DNA from: Candidatus Methylopumilus universalis
GTDB lineage: Bacteria > Pseudomonadota > Gammaproteobacteria > Burkholderiales > Methylophilaceae
DNA: 64,000 nucleotides
Direction of reading: 5' to 3'
NCBI GenBank assembly: GCA_945883335.1
Contig: CAMCXI010000001.1
Coordinates: 308,213 to 372,212, forward strand
A program made the position numbers and the translations under genes. Below are positions 46,720 through 55,036 of the stretch, in pieces (the first letter of the stretch is position 1; every line of letters starts with the position of its first letter). The notes below the pieces were generated by a model. The model made no database searches. It saw only the letters and a list, made by a program, of their open reading frames with translations, and was not told the DNA's origin.

Positions 46720-47901
46720 ATGAGTCAGCCTTTAAATGCGACAGTTGATTTTGATCAGTTAATCAGCCGAGACCATACGAATAGTCTCAAGTACGAAGCG
46801 CGTCAAACGATGTTCGGTCAGCAAGATGTGATTCCACTGTGGGTTGCAGATATGGATTTTGCTTCGCCACCCCAGGTCACCCAAGCACTCGTCGAGCGTG
46901 CTAAACATCCGATTTATGGCTACAGTCACTTTCCTGAATCTGTCTATCAATCATTAATAGACTGGTTGCGACGTCGTCATGGTTGGGAGGTTCGGCGTGA
47001 TTGGATTTTGCTATGCCCTGGCGTCGTACCCTCTATTAATGCCGCAGTGTTAGCGTTTTCTCAGCCTGGTGATGGCGTGATTGTTCAGCCACCCGTATAT
47101 TTTCCTTTTTTTTCAGCCGTTAGTCAGCAATCTCGCGAGCTGATTTACAATCCGCTTCAACTTGAAAATAATCACTATCAAATTGACTTTGCCCATTTGG
47201 AAGCCTGTGCTGCTAAGGCCAGAATGCTGTTGCTTTGTTCACCACATAACCCAGTTGGTCGTGTTTGGCGTGAAGAAGAACTCAATCGCATGTTGGATAT
47301 TGCGGATCAGCATGATTTAATTATCTTTGCCGATGAGATTCATGCGGACTTAATTTATCCGCCAGCAAAACATCAAGTGTTAGCAAGACTTGCGCGCCAA
47401 CAAAAAAATATCATTACCGCGGTGGCGCCAAGTAAAACCTTCAACATTCCAGGGCTTAATTTGTCAGCACTTATCATTCCTGACGCCAATCAAAGAGCGC
47501 GCATCAGTGAGGTTTTTGATCGGATGCATGTCAGTGCCGCTAATCCTTTTAGTATCGTGGCATTTGAGGCCGCATATCAACACGGCGATGCTTGGCTTGA
47601 GGCGTTGATTCCCTACCTGCAAACTACAAGAGATATGTTGGTCGATTATGTCTCAACGCACATACCAAAAATTAAAGCGTTTGTATCCGAGGGGACCTAT
47701 TTAATTTGGCTAGATTGCCGAGCATTAGCATTGAGTGATCAAGCGCTGAAGCAGTTTTTTATTCAACAAGCCGGTGTTGGGTTGAGCCCTGGTGATTTGT
47801 TTGGTGAGGCGGGCAGTGGTTTTATGCGCATGAATATTGCTGCCACAAAATCAGTCATTCAAACTGCTTTGAAAAATATCGCAACAGCGTTGCAAGGCTA
47901 A
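46720..47901 (+). CDS. PatB/MalY-type PLP aminotransferase (cystathionine beta-lyase-like)
   Basis: ~393-residue fold-type I PLP enzyme. Signatures: DVIPLWVADMDFASPPQV, CPGVVPSINAAVLAF, LCSPHNPVGRVW, FADEIHADLIYP and APSKTFNIPGLN, where the Lys of PSKT binds PLP. The PatB/MalY group splits cystathionine or cysteine (C-S lyase) and in E. coli MalY also regulates. Start at ATG 46720 (MSQPLNATVD) is preferred over GTG 46696. Confidence 0.88.
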   Translation: MSQPLNATVDFDQLISRDHTNSLKYEARQTMFGQQDVIPLWVADMDFASPPQVTQALVERAKHPIYGYSHFPESVYQSLIDWLRRRHGWEVRRDWILLCPGVVPSINAAVLAFSQPGDGVIVQPPVYFPFFSAVSQQSRELIYNPLQLENNHYQIDFAHLEACAAKARMLLLCSPHNPVGRVWREEELNRMLDIADQHDLIIFADEIHADLIYPPAKHQVLARLARQQKNIITAVAPSKTFNIPGLNLSALIIPDANQRARISEVFDRMHVSAANPFSIVAFEAAYQHGDAWLEALIPYLQTTRDMLVDYVSTHIPKIKAFVSEGTYLIWLDCRALALSDQALKQFFIQQAGVGLSPGDLFGEAGSGFMRMNIAATKSVIQTALKNIATALQG

Positions 47902-47914
47902 AAAATATTCAATC

Positions 47915-49519
47915 ATGTTGCCCGATGTGAATATTGTTTGGTTAAAGCGTGACTTGCGCATTCAAGATCACGCTCCACTTTATGAGGCGACTAAACAAGA
48001 AAACGATACGCACCCAGTCTTGGTGTTGCCAGTGTTCAGCTGGGATAGCTCTGTATGGTCTAGCCCTGATTACGCGCAACAGCATGTCGCATTTGTGCGT
48101 GAGTGTTTAGATTCACTGAAAACAGAACTTCAGCACAATGGTCTAGACTTGCTTGAATCTGCGCATGGAATAGTCAACTTCTTGGAGGCTGTGTCTCAAA
48201 CACATCGTATCGTGGGTCTATACAGCCATGAGGAAACGGGTAACCAATTCACCTATGCACTCGATAAAGAGGTAGCAAAGTGGTGTCGTCAACATCAAGT
48301 GCCATGGCACGAATATCCACAAAGTGGCGTGGTACGTCGCTTAAAAAATCGAGATCACTGGCATGCCATCTGGGAAAAGCGCATGGCGCTGCCTCAATAC
48401 CCAGTGCCAAGCATTAAACTGGTTAAAAGTGATTTGAGTGTGAAATTTACTGAGGCTCATAGTAAGGCGATTCAATTTAATAAACCTCAAACAGATAAGC
48501 CTCTTCGGCAAAAAGGTGGTCGCGAACCAGCACTTAAAATCTTGCATTCATTTTTAAATGGGCGAGCGAGTCGATACCGTGGTGGTATTTCTAGCCCCAT
48601 TTCTTCTGCTGAGGCGGGCTCCAGAATATCCCCTTATTTGGCATGGGGCGTGATAAGCATCAAAGAAGTCATGCACGCCCTCTGGATGCAGCGAGTTCGC
48701 ATCAAGCAAACGCCGAATAGGTATCCTAATCACCTGGAAGCTGGCCTTAAAGGGTTTGAAAGTAGGCTGCATTGGCATTGTCATTTCATGCAAAAGCTCG
48801 AATCAGAGCCAGAGATTGAATATCGCAGCCTACACAGTGCGTTCGATGGCCTTCGTGATGAAGCCTATGAAAATGCAGAAACCATTAAAAAGTTAGAGAG
48901 ATGGAAGTCAGGACAAACCGGATGGCCTTTAGTGGATGCGTGCATGGCCATGCTGAACCAAACTGGTTGGATCAACTTTAGAATGCGTGCCATGCTAATG
49001 AGTACGGCGAGCTATTTATACTGGTTGCATTGGCGTGAAACAGGCTTGCATTTAGCTAGGGAGTTTTTAGATTACGAGCCAGGCATCCACTGGTCACAAG
49101 TTCAAATGCAATCGGGGACGACTGGGATTAACACTTTGCGGATTTATAACCCAATTAAACAGGCAAGGGATCAAGATCCCGAGGGTCAGTTTGTAAAACA
49201 ATGGTTACCAGCACTAAAAAATGTCCCGAATGCTTGGATATTTGAACCATGGTTAATGACGCCAGAGTTACAACAAAGGTACGGTTGCGTGATCGGTCAG
49301 GACTATCCTGCACCAATGATGTCGATTGAGTCAGCCATCAAAATTGCCCGTAGTAAAATTTCAGCTGCCAAGCAAGCTGCAAGTGGCAGTCAAGAAACTA
49401 GGCAAATCGTCCAAAAGCATGCATCGCGCAAATTTAAACCTTTAGCAAGATCTAAAAAAAGTAAACAAGCAAAGACAAAAGGGAGTGATAGCAATGTTTA
49501 CCAAAAAGCTCTTTTTTAG
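47915..49519 (+). CDS. Cryptochrome/photolyase family protein
   Basis: 534 residues. The N-terminal alpha/beta domain starts VNIVWLKRDLRIQDHAPL. The FAD-binding domain contains GGREPALKILHSFLNGRASRYRG, SRISPYLAWGVIS, TGWPLVDACMAMLNQTGWINFRMRAM and IYNPIKQARDQDPEG. The usual G-x-G-x-D-A of CPD photolyases after the W is replaced by SGTTGIN, so the subfamily is not class I CPD photolyase; repair versus signalling cannot be told. The C-terminal ~50 residues are Lys-rich and disordered. It lies 13 bp after the aminotransferase. Confidence 0.88.
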   Translation: MLPDVNIVWLKRDLRIQDHAPLYEATKQENDTHPVLVLPVFSWDSSVWSSPDYAQQHVAFVRECLDSLKTELQHNGLDLLESAHGIVNFLEAVSQTHRIVGLYSHEETGNQFTYALDKEVAKWCRQHQVPWHEYPQSGVVRRLKNRDHWHAIWEKRMALPQYPVPSIKLVKSDLSVKFTEAHSKAIQFNKPQTDKPLRQKGGREPALKILHSFLNGRASRYRGGISSPISSAEAGSRISPYLAWGVISIKEVMHALWMQRVRIKQTPNRYPNHLEAGLKGFESRLHWHCHFMQKLESEPEIEYRSLHSAFDGLRDEAYENAETIKKLERWKSGQTGWPLVDACMAMLNQTGWINFRMRAMLMSTASYLYWLHWRETGLHLAREFLDYEPGIHWSQVQMQSGTTGINTLRIYNPIKQARDQDPEGQFVKQWLPALKNVPNAWIFEPWLMTPELQQRYGCVIGQDYPAPMMSIESAIKIARSKISAAKQAASGSQETRQIVQKHASRKFKPLARSKKSKQAKTKGSDSNVYQKALF

Positions 49520-49612
49520 TCACAAAGGGAATTCAGTCATACACATGAACGGTGATTACAGTTGAACAAAAATTAGGGACTTAGCTAAGTTTTTAGGAGA
49601 GCAAATGTAAAA

Positions 49613-49646
49613 AACCCTCAAAATACTTTTGGGTATTTTGAGGGTT
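49613..49646. terminator. Bidirectional terminator between photolyase and azurin genes
   Basis: Perfect 14-bp arms AACCCTCAAAATAC and GTATTTTGAGGGTT around a six-base loop, between convergent genes. Confidence 0.88.
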
Positions 49647-49673
49647 GAGAATGTTGCTTAATTTAACTGATGA

Positions 49674-50123
49674 TTAGTTAAACTTTACCACACCGTTCAT
49701 CACTGCACCATGGCCAGGAAAGCTACAGAAGAATGCGTAAGTTTCTTTTTGATTCATTTTGTCAGTCTTGAATTTGATTGTTGCAGACTCGCCACCACCA
49801 AGCACTGCAGTGTGAGCAATTACGCGCTCATCATTGTCTTTCACAAAGTTTTTGCTTAAGCCAGCGGTGCTGCCATCAGCAATCACTGCTTGCATGTCAG
49901 ATTTTTTACTGATGACTAAGTTGTGACCCATCGCTGCTTTTGGCATAGTGCCAGCATTCTTTAGCGTTAGGTTAACTTCTTTACATGCTTTGCCGACTGT
50001 AATTTCTTTTGCTGAATATGCCATGCTAGCAGTTGCTTCGATTGATACATCGCACTCGCCAGCCATTGCGATTGAAGAAGATAAACCTAGTACTGCGATT
50101 GAACCTAAGATAGTTTTTAACAT
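49674..50123 (-). CDS. azu: Azurin (type 1 blue copper protein)
   Basis: 149 residues: signal peptide ending AMAGEC and a cupredoxin domain. Copper ligands are MGHN (His), then Cys, His and Met in FFCSFPGHGAVM, spaced as in azurin. A conserved disulfide is expected between the N-terminal Cys of GECDV and the Cys of GKACKE. It is a periplasmic electron carrier; in methylotrophs it may accept electrons from PQQ dehydrogenases or feed peroxidases. Monocistronic, facing a terminator. Confidence 0.95.
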   Translation of the reverse strand: MLKTILGSIAVLGLSSSIAMAGECDVSIEATASMAYSAKEITVGKACKEVNLTLKNAGTMPKAAMGHNLVISKKSDMQAVIADGSTAGLSKNFVKDNDERVIAHTAVLGGGESATIKFKTDKMNQKETYAFFCSFPGHGAVMNGVVKFN

Positions 50124-50230
50124 GATATTTACCCTATATGTAAAGAGAAATGTTTGTTGGTACTGAAAATTGGAACCCTATTATAGGTATAAGTTCTTTG
50201 TGTTGCAAAGATTAAGTGGAATGGCGTGTT

Positions 50231-50866
50231 TTAGTTAAAACTACTCAGGTCTGCTTCGTCTTGGGTCAGCATTTCATTAATCAATGTGAGCCTAGTTAAC
50301 GGACTGTTGAGCACGAGTAGGCTTTGTTTTTCATCTAGCGGGATTGAGAGTATTTCACTCCAGCGATTTGCTAACCAAGTGCCATTATCTAACTGATGGG
50401 GTGTTTGGAATGGTGATGACGCTTCAGTATCTGCTTCTTCGTCCAGAGACTTGGTCAGGTGTTCGAAGTAAACTTTTGGCGCAATAATGTCTTTAGGTAA
50501 TGGAATATCAGCCTCTGATGCGAGCAATTTCACTTGGCCTAACCATAAGCCATCCTCTTGTTGGCTGGCAGATTGCACCATGATTTTTTGTTTGGCTAAA
50601 CATCGAAGATCAAACAAACCTGGTTGTGTAACATTCGTGTCGGTAATTTCAACCAGCACGCCAACCTCGGCAAATGGCAGTGATGGGTGGCTGCCATGAT
50701 TTAATCCTGAAAAGTCAGTCAAATCCGCAACGATGCCAAAGCCGCTATTATTTCTCAGGCAATTTCTGACCATATCGACATAGCGCTTCTCGAAAATACT
50801 TAAGGAAAGCACGCCGCCCGGGAAAAGCACAAGTTTAAGCGGAAATAAGGGTAGGGTAGTTGTCAT
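50231..50866 (-). CDS. LON-domain substrate-binding-like protein
   Basis: 211 residues resembling the N-terminal domain of Lon alone: LPLFPLKLVLFPGGVLSLSIFEKRYVDMVRNCLRNNSGFGIV near the start, then EVGVLVEITD and a helical C-terminus. No ATPase or protease domain. Such stand-alone LON proteins are common and of unknown function. It starts four bases after the BLUF gene in the same direction and is probably cotranscribed with it. Confidence 0.85.
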   Translation of the reverse strand: MTTTLPLFPLKLVLFPGGVLSLSIFEKRYVDMVRNCLRNNSGFGIVADLTDFSGLNHGSHPSLPFAEVGVLVEITDTNVTQPGLFDLRCLAKQKIMVQSASQQEDGLWLGQVKLLASEADIPLPKDIIAPKVYFEHLTKSLDEEADTEASSPFQTPHQLDNGTWLANRWSEILSIPLDEKQSLLVLNSPLTRLTLINEMLTQDEADLSSFN

Positions 50867-50870
50867 GAAA

Positions 50871-51263
50871 TTAACTCAGGTAAGATTTAAAGAGTTGACC
50901 AATATTACCCTCGATCAGTCCATTAAAGTCTTTTGCTTGGTTTTTGGTAAAGTAAAATCGGTGGTCTAAATGACGCACCAAGTAGTTAAAACAGAGCCCC
51001 ATCCCTAAAAAAGGCATGCAACGATTTTCTGAATAGCCTTCATAGGCAATGACGATGTCATGATGACGTTGGTCATTGCTAATGATGTCGAAGAGTTTCG
51101 TGACGTCTTCTTTCTTACCCTCGATGAGCTGAATCAGCTTGTCATTCGTCGATACTAAAAATCCAGAAATGCCATGCTTGATATTGTAAATTTGTGCGTC
51201 TTTAAGAATATCAACGAGACTATCTTCTGATAAGCCTGAATCAGGGAGGCTGGTGTATATCAA
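50871..51263 (-). CDS. BLUF-domain blue-light photoreceptor with non-standard start
   Basis: 130 residues, single BLUF domain (FAD-binding blue-light sensor). With the TTG at 51263 as residue 1, Tyr-3, Asn-27, Gln-45 and Met-88 fall exactly 18 positions below AppA Tyr-21, Asn-45, Gln-63 and Met-106; the Trp-104 position is Leu-86. TTG 51263 lacks a ribosome-binding site and cuts into the first strand. An ATT codon at 51293, seven bases after GGAG, would give IHKDHAPFLQLIYTS and a complete strand. No in-frame ATG or GTG exists before the upstream stop. Followed by the LON-domain gene. Confidence 0.85.
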   Translation of the reverse strand: MIYTSLPDSGLSEDSLVDILKDAQIYNIKHGISGFLVSTNDKLIQLIEGKKEDVTKLFDIISNDQRHHDIVIAYEGYSENRCMPFLGMGLCFNYLVRHLDHRFYFTKNQAKDFNGLIEGNIGQLFKSYLS

Positions 51264-51524
51264 TTGTAAGAAGGGCGCATGATCTTTATGAATTTGAATG
51301 CTCCAAGCAATTAAATGTTGTAGTAGTCAATATAAATGACACGCATTTAGGCTTATTGTTCCAACTGCCAATGAAAAGCTTTAAATAGCGGTTCAATGAT
51401 GTAGTAAAGACGTGAGCAAAATAATAGCATTTTTAAAAGTAATGTTGGGCATGACAGCATTGGAAAAAATAAACCAAGCATTACATGATTGACGCAACCT
51501 TTGCAAATCATTAATATTCGCATA

Positions 51525-51540
51525 TTGTACGAACGTACAG
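51525..51540 (+). promoter_or_regulatory. SOS (LexA) box upstream of umuD
   Basis: TTGTACGAACGTACAG fits the CTGT-N8-ACAG LexA consensus at all but the first base and is a near-perfect palindrome. It overlaps a putative -10 (TATTGT, 51523-51528) with TTGCAA at 51501-51506 as -35, 16 bp apart. It lies seven bases before the first umuD ATG. Confidence 0.8.
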
Positions 51541-51549
51541 AAAAATATG

Positions 51550-52011
51550 ATGAGCCCAATAAATTTAATTCGTAGCTATAAGCGTAAGCAACATTCAAAC
51601 GTAGAAGAAATCTTCGTGCGCGTCTCTAACAAGAGTGCGGATATTCCGCTATTTAATCACCAGGTTTCTGCGGGATTCCCGAGCCCGGCAGGAGACCATG
51701 TTGAGGTGAGATTGAGTGCTGATCAGTATCTTGTTAAGAATCCAACAGCAACCTATTTTGTGCGGGTTAAAGGCGACTCCATGATCAATGCTGGCATCTT
51801 TAACGGCGATGTATTAGTCGTAGATCGTTCGCTTGACCCGAGTATTGGTCAGATTATTCTTGCTGAAGTCGATGGTGAATTTACCGTGAAGTACTTAGGC
51901 CAAAACCAGCTAGTGCCAGCGAACCCTCTTTATCAGTCAATGCCCTTTGATAATGCTGATACTGTTGCATTGATTGGTGTTGTGACTGGCTCTATGCGCA
52001 AGTTTTTGTGA
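51550..52011 (+). CDS. umuD: UmuD-like S24 peptidase (SOS mutagenesis)
   Basis: 153-residue LexA-like self-cleaving protein. The cleavage site is AGFPSPAGDHVE near residue 41; GDSMI holds the catalytic Ser and EFTVKYL the catalytic Lys. It forms, after cleavage, the accessory part of DNA polymerase V with UmuC. It has no DNA-binding HTH. An overlapping ATG at 51547 is equally possible; the N-terminus is longer than in E. coli UmuD, so a later start is also possible. It is under a LexA box, but UmuC lies three genes downstream. Confidence 0.92.
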   Translation: MSPINLIRSYKRKQHSNVEEIFVRVSNKSADIPLFNHQVSAGFPSPAGDHVEVRLSADQYLVKNPTATYFVRVKGDSMINAGIFNGDVLVVDRSLDPSIGQIILAEVDGEFTVKYLGQNQLVPANPLYQSMPFDNADTVALIGVVTGSMRKFL

Positions 52012-52096
52012 GACTAGGGACTAAAAATTGATTGAACGAAAATAATTCGCATCATTTAATCTCAGTATTTTTCGCACTAATTCTGGCGATCACTAT

Positions 52097-52122
52097 CATA
52101 GAAGTTATGCATAGAAATTATG
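52097..52122. repeat. Two tandem 13-bp repeats upstream of the FAD protein gene
   Basis: CATAGAAGTTATG is followed directly by CATAGAAATTATG, one mismatch. It lies 18 bp before the ATG at 52140 and could be an operator. Interpretation is by position. Confidence 0.5.
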
Positions 52123-52139
52123 CGAAAAATAATGATTGA

Positions 52140-53141
52140 ATGTTCATGAGCAAACATAAACCAAAAATAGCCATCATTGGCGCAGGAATTGCAGGACTCA
52201 ATCTCGCCAATCTCTTGGCGGAGGTTGCTGAAATTGTGGTGTTTGAAAAATCAGATAAGCTTGGTGGGCGTGCCGCAACGCACCATGCGAATGGCTTTTC
52301 TTTTGATCATGGCGCTCAGTTTTTTACTGCGAAAAGCAAAGTGTTTCAAGCGTTTGTTAAAGCCTTGGAAGCAGAGCAGGTAATTGCGCAATGGGATGCA
52401 AGATTTGTTGAAGTTGCAGGCGGTGAGATTCACAGTCAACGTGAGTGGGATGATGAATTTCCGCATTATGTTGGTACGCCGGCCATGAATGCTATCGGGC
52501 AGCACTTAGCGAAAAACCTCGATGTACGTCTAAATCAATTAATCGTCAGCATTAAAAAGCCGAACGCACATTGGATTGTAGAAACTGCCCAAGCTAAGTA
52601 TGAAGGCTTTGATTGGGTGTTAGTAACTATCCCTGCCGCCCAAGCGCAAGCGATATTGCCTGAGAGCTTAGATTTTAATGCCCACTTGGATGATGTCCTC
52701 ATGCAACCTTGCTTTGCCTTAATGTTAGGGTATGAAGCGCCTAAGGTGTTGGATTGGGATGCGGCTTTTGTATCGAAATCGATATTGAGTTGGATTTCAG
52801 TCAATAGCTCAAAACCTAACAGAGGGGAGCCCTTCACGATGGTTGCATTGAGCAGAAATGATTGGGCTGGAGATAATTTTGATCAGCCAGAATCTGAAAT
52901 TGCGGATGCAATGCTTTTAGCATTAGAAGTGATTGTTGGACAGAAACTAGAGGATGCTTCATACCTTAAGCTTAAACGCTGGAAATATGCGAATGCCCCC
53001 AGAAAAGACGAGCCACTGGAGATGATTGATTACGCATCTCAAATAGCCTGCTGTGGTGACTGGTGTATGAGCGGAAAAATTGAAAGTGCTTTGATGGCCT
53101 CATGGCAGCTCGCAAATAAATTAAAGGACGTAATAAGTTAA
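52140..53141 (+). CDS. FAD-dependent amine oxidase-like protein
   Basis: 333 residues. The N-terminal Rossmann motif is IAIIGAGIAGLNLANLL, followed by GGRAATHHANGFSFDHGAQFFTA, the second flavin-binding block. The fold resembles NAD(P)/FAD proteins of the renalase/amine oxidase group that often occur next to photolyase genes. Substrate unknown. Its stop codon directly abuts the ATG of the exonuclease-GIY-YIG gene (TAAATG), so they form an operon. Confidence 0.85.
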   Translation: MFMSKHKPKIAIIGAGIAGLNLANLLAEVAEIVVFEKSDKLGGRAATHHANGFSFDHGAQFFTAKSKVFQAFVKALEAEQVIAQWDARFVEVAGGEIHSQREWDDEFPHYVGTPAMNAIGQHLAKNLDVRLNQLIVSIKKPNAHWIVETAQAKYEGFDWVLVTIPAAQAQAILPESLDFNAHLDDVLMQPCFALMLGYEAPKVLDWDAAFVSKSILSWISVNSSKPNRGEPFTMVALSRNDWAGDNFDQPESEIADAMLLALEVIVGQKLEDASYLKLKRWKYANAPRKDEPLEMIDYASQIACCGDWCMSGKIESALMASWQLANKLKDVIS

Positions 53142-54530
53142 ATGTTAGCCAACTACGTATTACTTGACCTTGAAACCACAGGCGCCACACCTCTGAGAGA
53201 CCGTATTACTGAAATCGCATTAATTCGCTTTCAGGATGGCATTGAAGTCGATCGCTGGCAAACGCTGGTGAATCCTCAGATGAATATCCCGGATTTCATT
53301 CAAGGATTAACAGGCATTACTAACGAAATGGTCGAAGACGCGCCAACTTTTGAGAAGGTCGCCGGGGAGCTATTGGATTACTTAGATGGTGCCGTGATGT
53401 GTGCCCACAATGTGAGGTTTGACCATGGTTTTTTAAAAACAGAATTCAAGCTCATTGGCATTACCTTAAAGCAAAAAGTACTTTGTACCGTCAAGCTTTC
53501 ACGCAAACTTTATCCGCAGTATAAAAGCCATGGCTTGAGTGCAATCATCGATCGGCATCATCTTGTCTGCACTCAGCGACACCGAGCGATGGGGGATGTG
53601 GAAGTAATGGCACAGTTTATTGCGCTTGCCAAAGATGAGCTAGGATTGGACGCCTTAGAGACAGCCGTTGCTGGGCTTTTCAAAAATACGAGTTTGCCTT
53701 CCGGGTTGGATGAGCATGTTATGGATGATATTCCTGAAGGCCCTGGTGTTTATCTGTTTTTTGGAGAAAACAGTTTGCCACTTTATATCGGTAAGAGCAT
53801 TAACCTTAGAGCGCGGGTGATGTCGCATTTTAGTAGCGACCACAGCTCCACCAAAGAAATGCGGATCAGCCAAGAAATTAAACATATTGAATGGATAGAA
53901 ACAGCAGGAGAGTTCGGCGCTCTTTTGTTGGAGTCAAGATTGGTGAAAGAGCGACAACCGATTCATAACCGTCAGTTAAGACGTGAGCGGCAGCTGTGCT
54001 CTTGGTTTTTATCGGCCAATCCAGAGGAGTTTCCTTTGCTGAATCTTGTGAGAGAAGATCACATTATTCCTGAAAATATGGCACAGTTGTTCGGCGCATT
54101 CAGATCTAAGCGACATGCCACCGAAGCCATTAGAAGCATTGCCGATACCCATCATTTATGTCTGAAAGCCTTAGGCTTAGAGTCTGGAAAAGGCGCATGT
54201 TTTGGTGCGCAAATTAAACGTTGCAAGGGAGTGTGCTTGGGGAAGGAAGATGTTGCCATTCACTATCTGAGAGTTCAGCAAGCACTGCTATCGATCAAAT
54301 TTAAATCTTGGCCTTTTGAGGGACGCATTGCTGTTAAAGAGTCCAATCCCGAGAATCAAAAAATAGAGCTGCACATATTTGATCAATGGCGACATATCGA
54401 CACGTTGAAAAGTGAGGAGGAATTATATGCACTCGGCACATCAAAACAAACGTTAGCGTTTGATTTAGATACTTATCATTTACTCGCTAAACATCTCTCT
54501 AAAAGTAGTTTAGAGATTATCAATATTTGA
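53142..54530 (+). CDS. Exonuclease (DnaQ-like) fused to a GIY-YIG/Cho-type nuclease
   Basis: 462 residues. Residues 1-165 are a DEDDh 3'-5' exonuclease (LLDLETTGATP; MCAHNVRFDHGFL; HRAMGDVEVM). Residues ~195-285 are a GIY-YIG domain (EGPGVYLFFGENSLPLYIGKS), and the remainder resembles the UvrC/Cho C-terminal part (ERQPIHNRQLRRERQLCSW; CFGAQIKRCKGVC). Fusion proteins of this plan exist in other proteobacteria and probably act in nucleotide excision repair. Role inferred. Confidence 0.9.
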   Translation: MLANYVLLDLETTGATPLRDRITEIALIRFQDGIEVDRWQTLVNPQMNIPDFIQGLTGITNEMVEDAPTFEKVAGELLDYLDGAVMCAHNVRFDHGFLKTEFKLIGITLKQKVLCTVKLSRKLYPQYKSHGLSAIIDRHHLVCTQRHRAMGDVEVMAQFIALAKDELGLDALETAVAGLFKNTSLPSGLDEHVMDDIPEGPGVYLFFGENSLPLYIGKSINLRARVMSHFSSDHSSTKEMRISQEIKHIEWIETAGEFGALLLESRLVKERQPIHNRQLRRERQLCSWFLSANPEEFPLLNLVREDHIIPENMAQLFGAFRSKRHATEAIRSIADTHHLCLKALGLESGKGACFGAQIKRCKGVCLGKEDVAIHYLRVQQALLSIKFKSWPFEGRIAVKESNPENQKIELHIFDQWRHIDTLKSEEELYALGTSKQTLAFDLDTYHLLAKHLSKSSLEIINI

Positions 54531-54604
54531 AGTGATACCAGTCAGCAAATCAATATGACATAACTATTTGCACCCCTTATTCAACATGATCAAAGTGCCT
54601 TGAT

Positions 54605-55036
54605 ATGAACTTAGCATCTCTGAAAGAAACTACTGAAGTACTGACCATTTACTATGATGGTGACTGTCCATTGTGCCTTGCTGAAATTCATTTTCTAGAG
54701 CATCACAATCAGCGCGGCTTATTATGTTTTGTTGACTTGCATAGGCCTGAACTATCCGGAGATGTTAATTGCGAGTTAGCTATGAAGACGATACATGGAC
54801 GGATTGGGAATCGTTTAATTAGTGGCCCTAGCGTTTTTCAAGAGGCTTATAAAAGAACCGATCTTAAGTTTGTGAATTATCTTTTCTCGTGTGTTTGGTT
54901 TAGATTTTTTTATGCAAAGTTTTATGTCGTTTTTGCAAAGTATCGCCATCAAATCTCTAGTCTCATTGGCCCTTGTTTACTAAAGCTATCAGAAAAAAGA
55001 TATCCAAGACACTCAAAAAAAGATACACCATCTTAA
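54605..55036 (+). CDS. DCC-family thiol-disulfide oxidoreductase-like protein (DUF393)
   Basis: 143 residues with the DCC motif in IYYDGDCPLCLAEI (D-x-x-C-x-x-C-like) close to the N-terminus and a hydrophobic C-terminal half (FSCVWFRFFYAKFYVVFAKY). Members are predicted to have a thioredoxin-like fold. The link to DNA repair is only positional: TAA directly abuts the umuC ATG. Confidence 0.85.
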   Translation: MNLASLKETTEVLTIYYDGDCPLCLAEIHFLEHHNQRGLLCFVDLHRPELSGDVNCELAMKTIHGRIGNRLISGPSVFQEAYKRTDLKFVNYLFSCVWFRFFYAKFYVVFAKYRHQISSLIGPCLLKLSEKRYPRHSKKDTPS

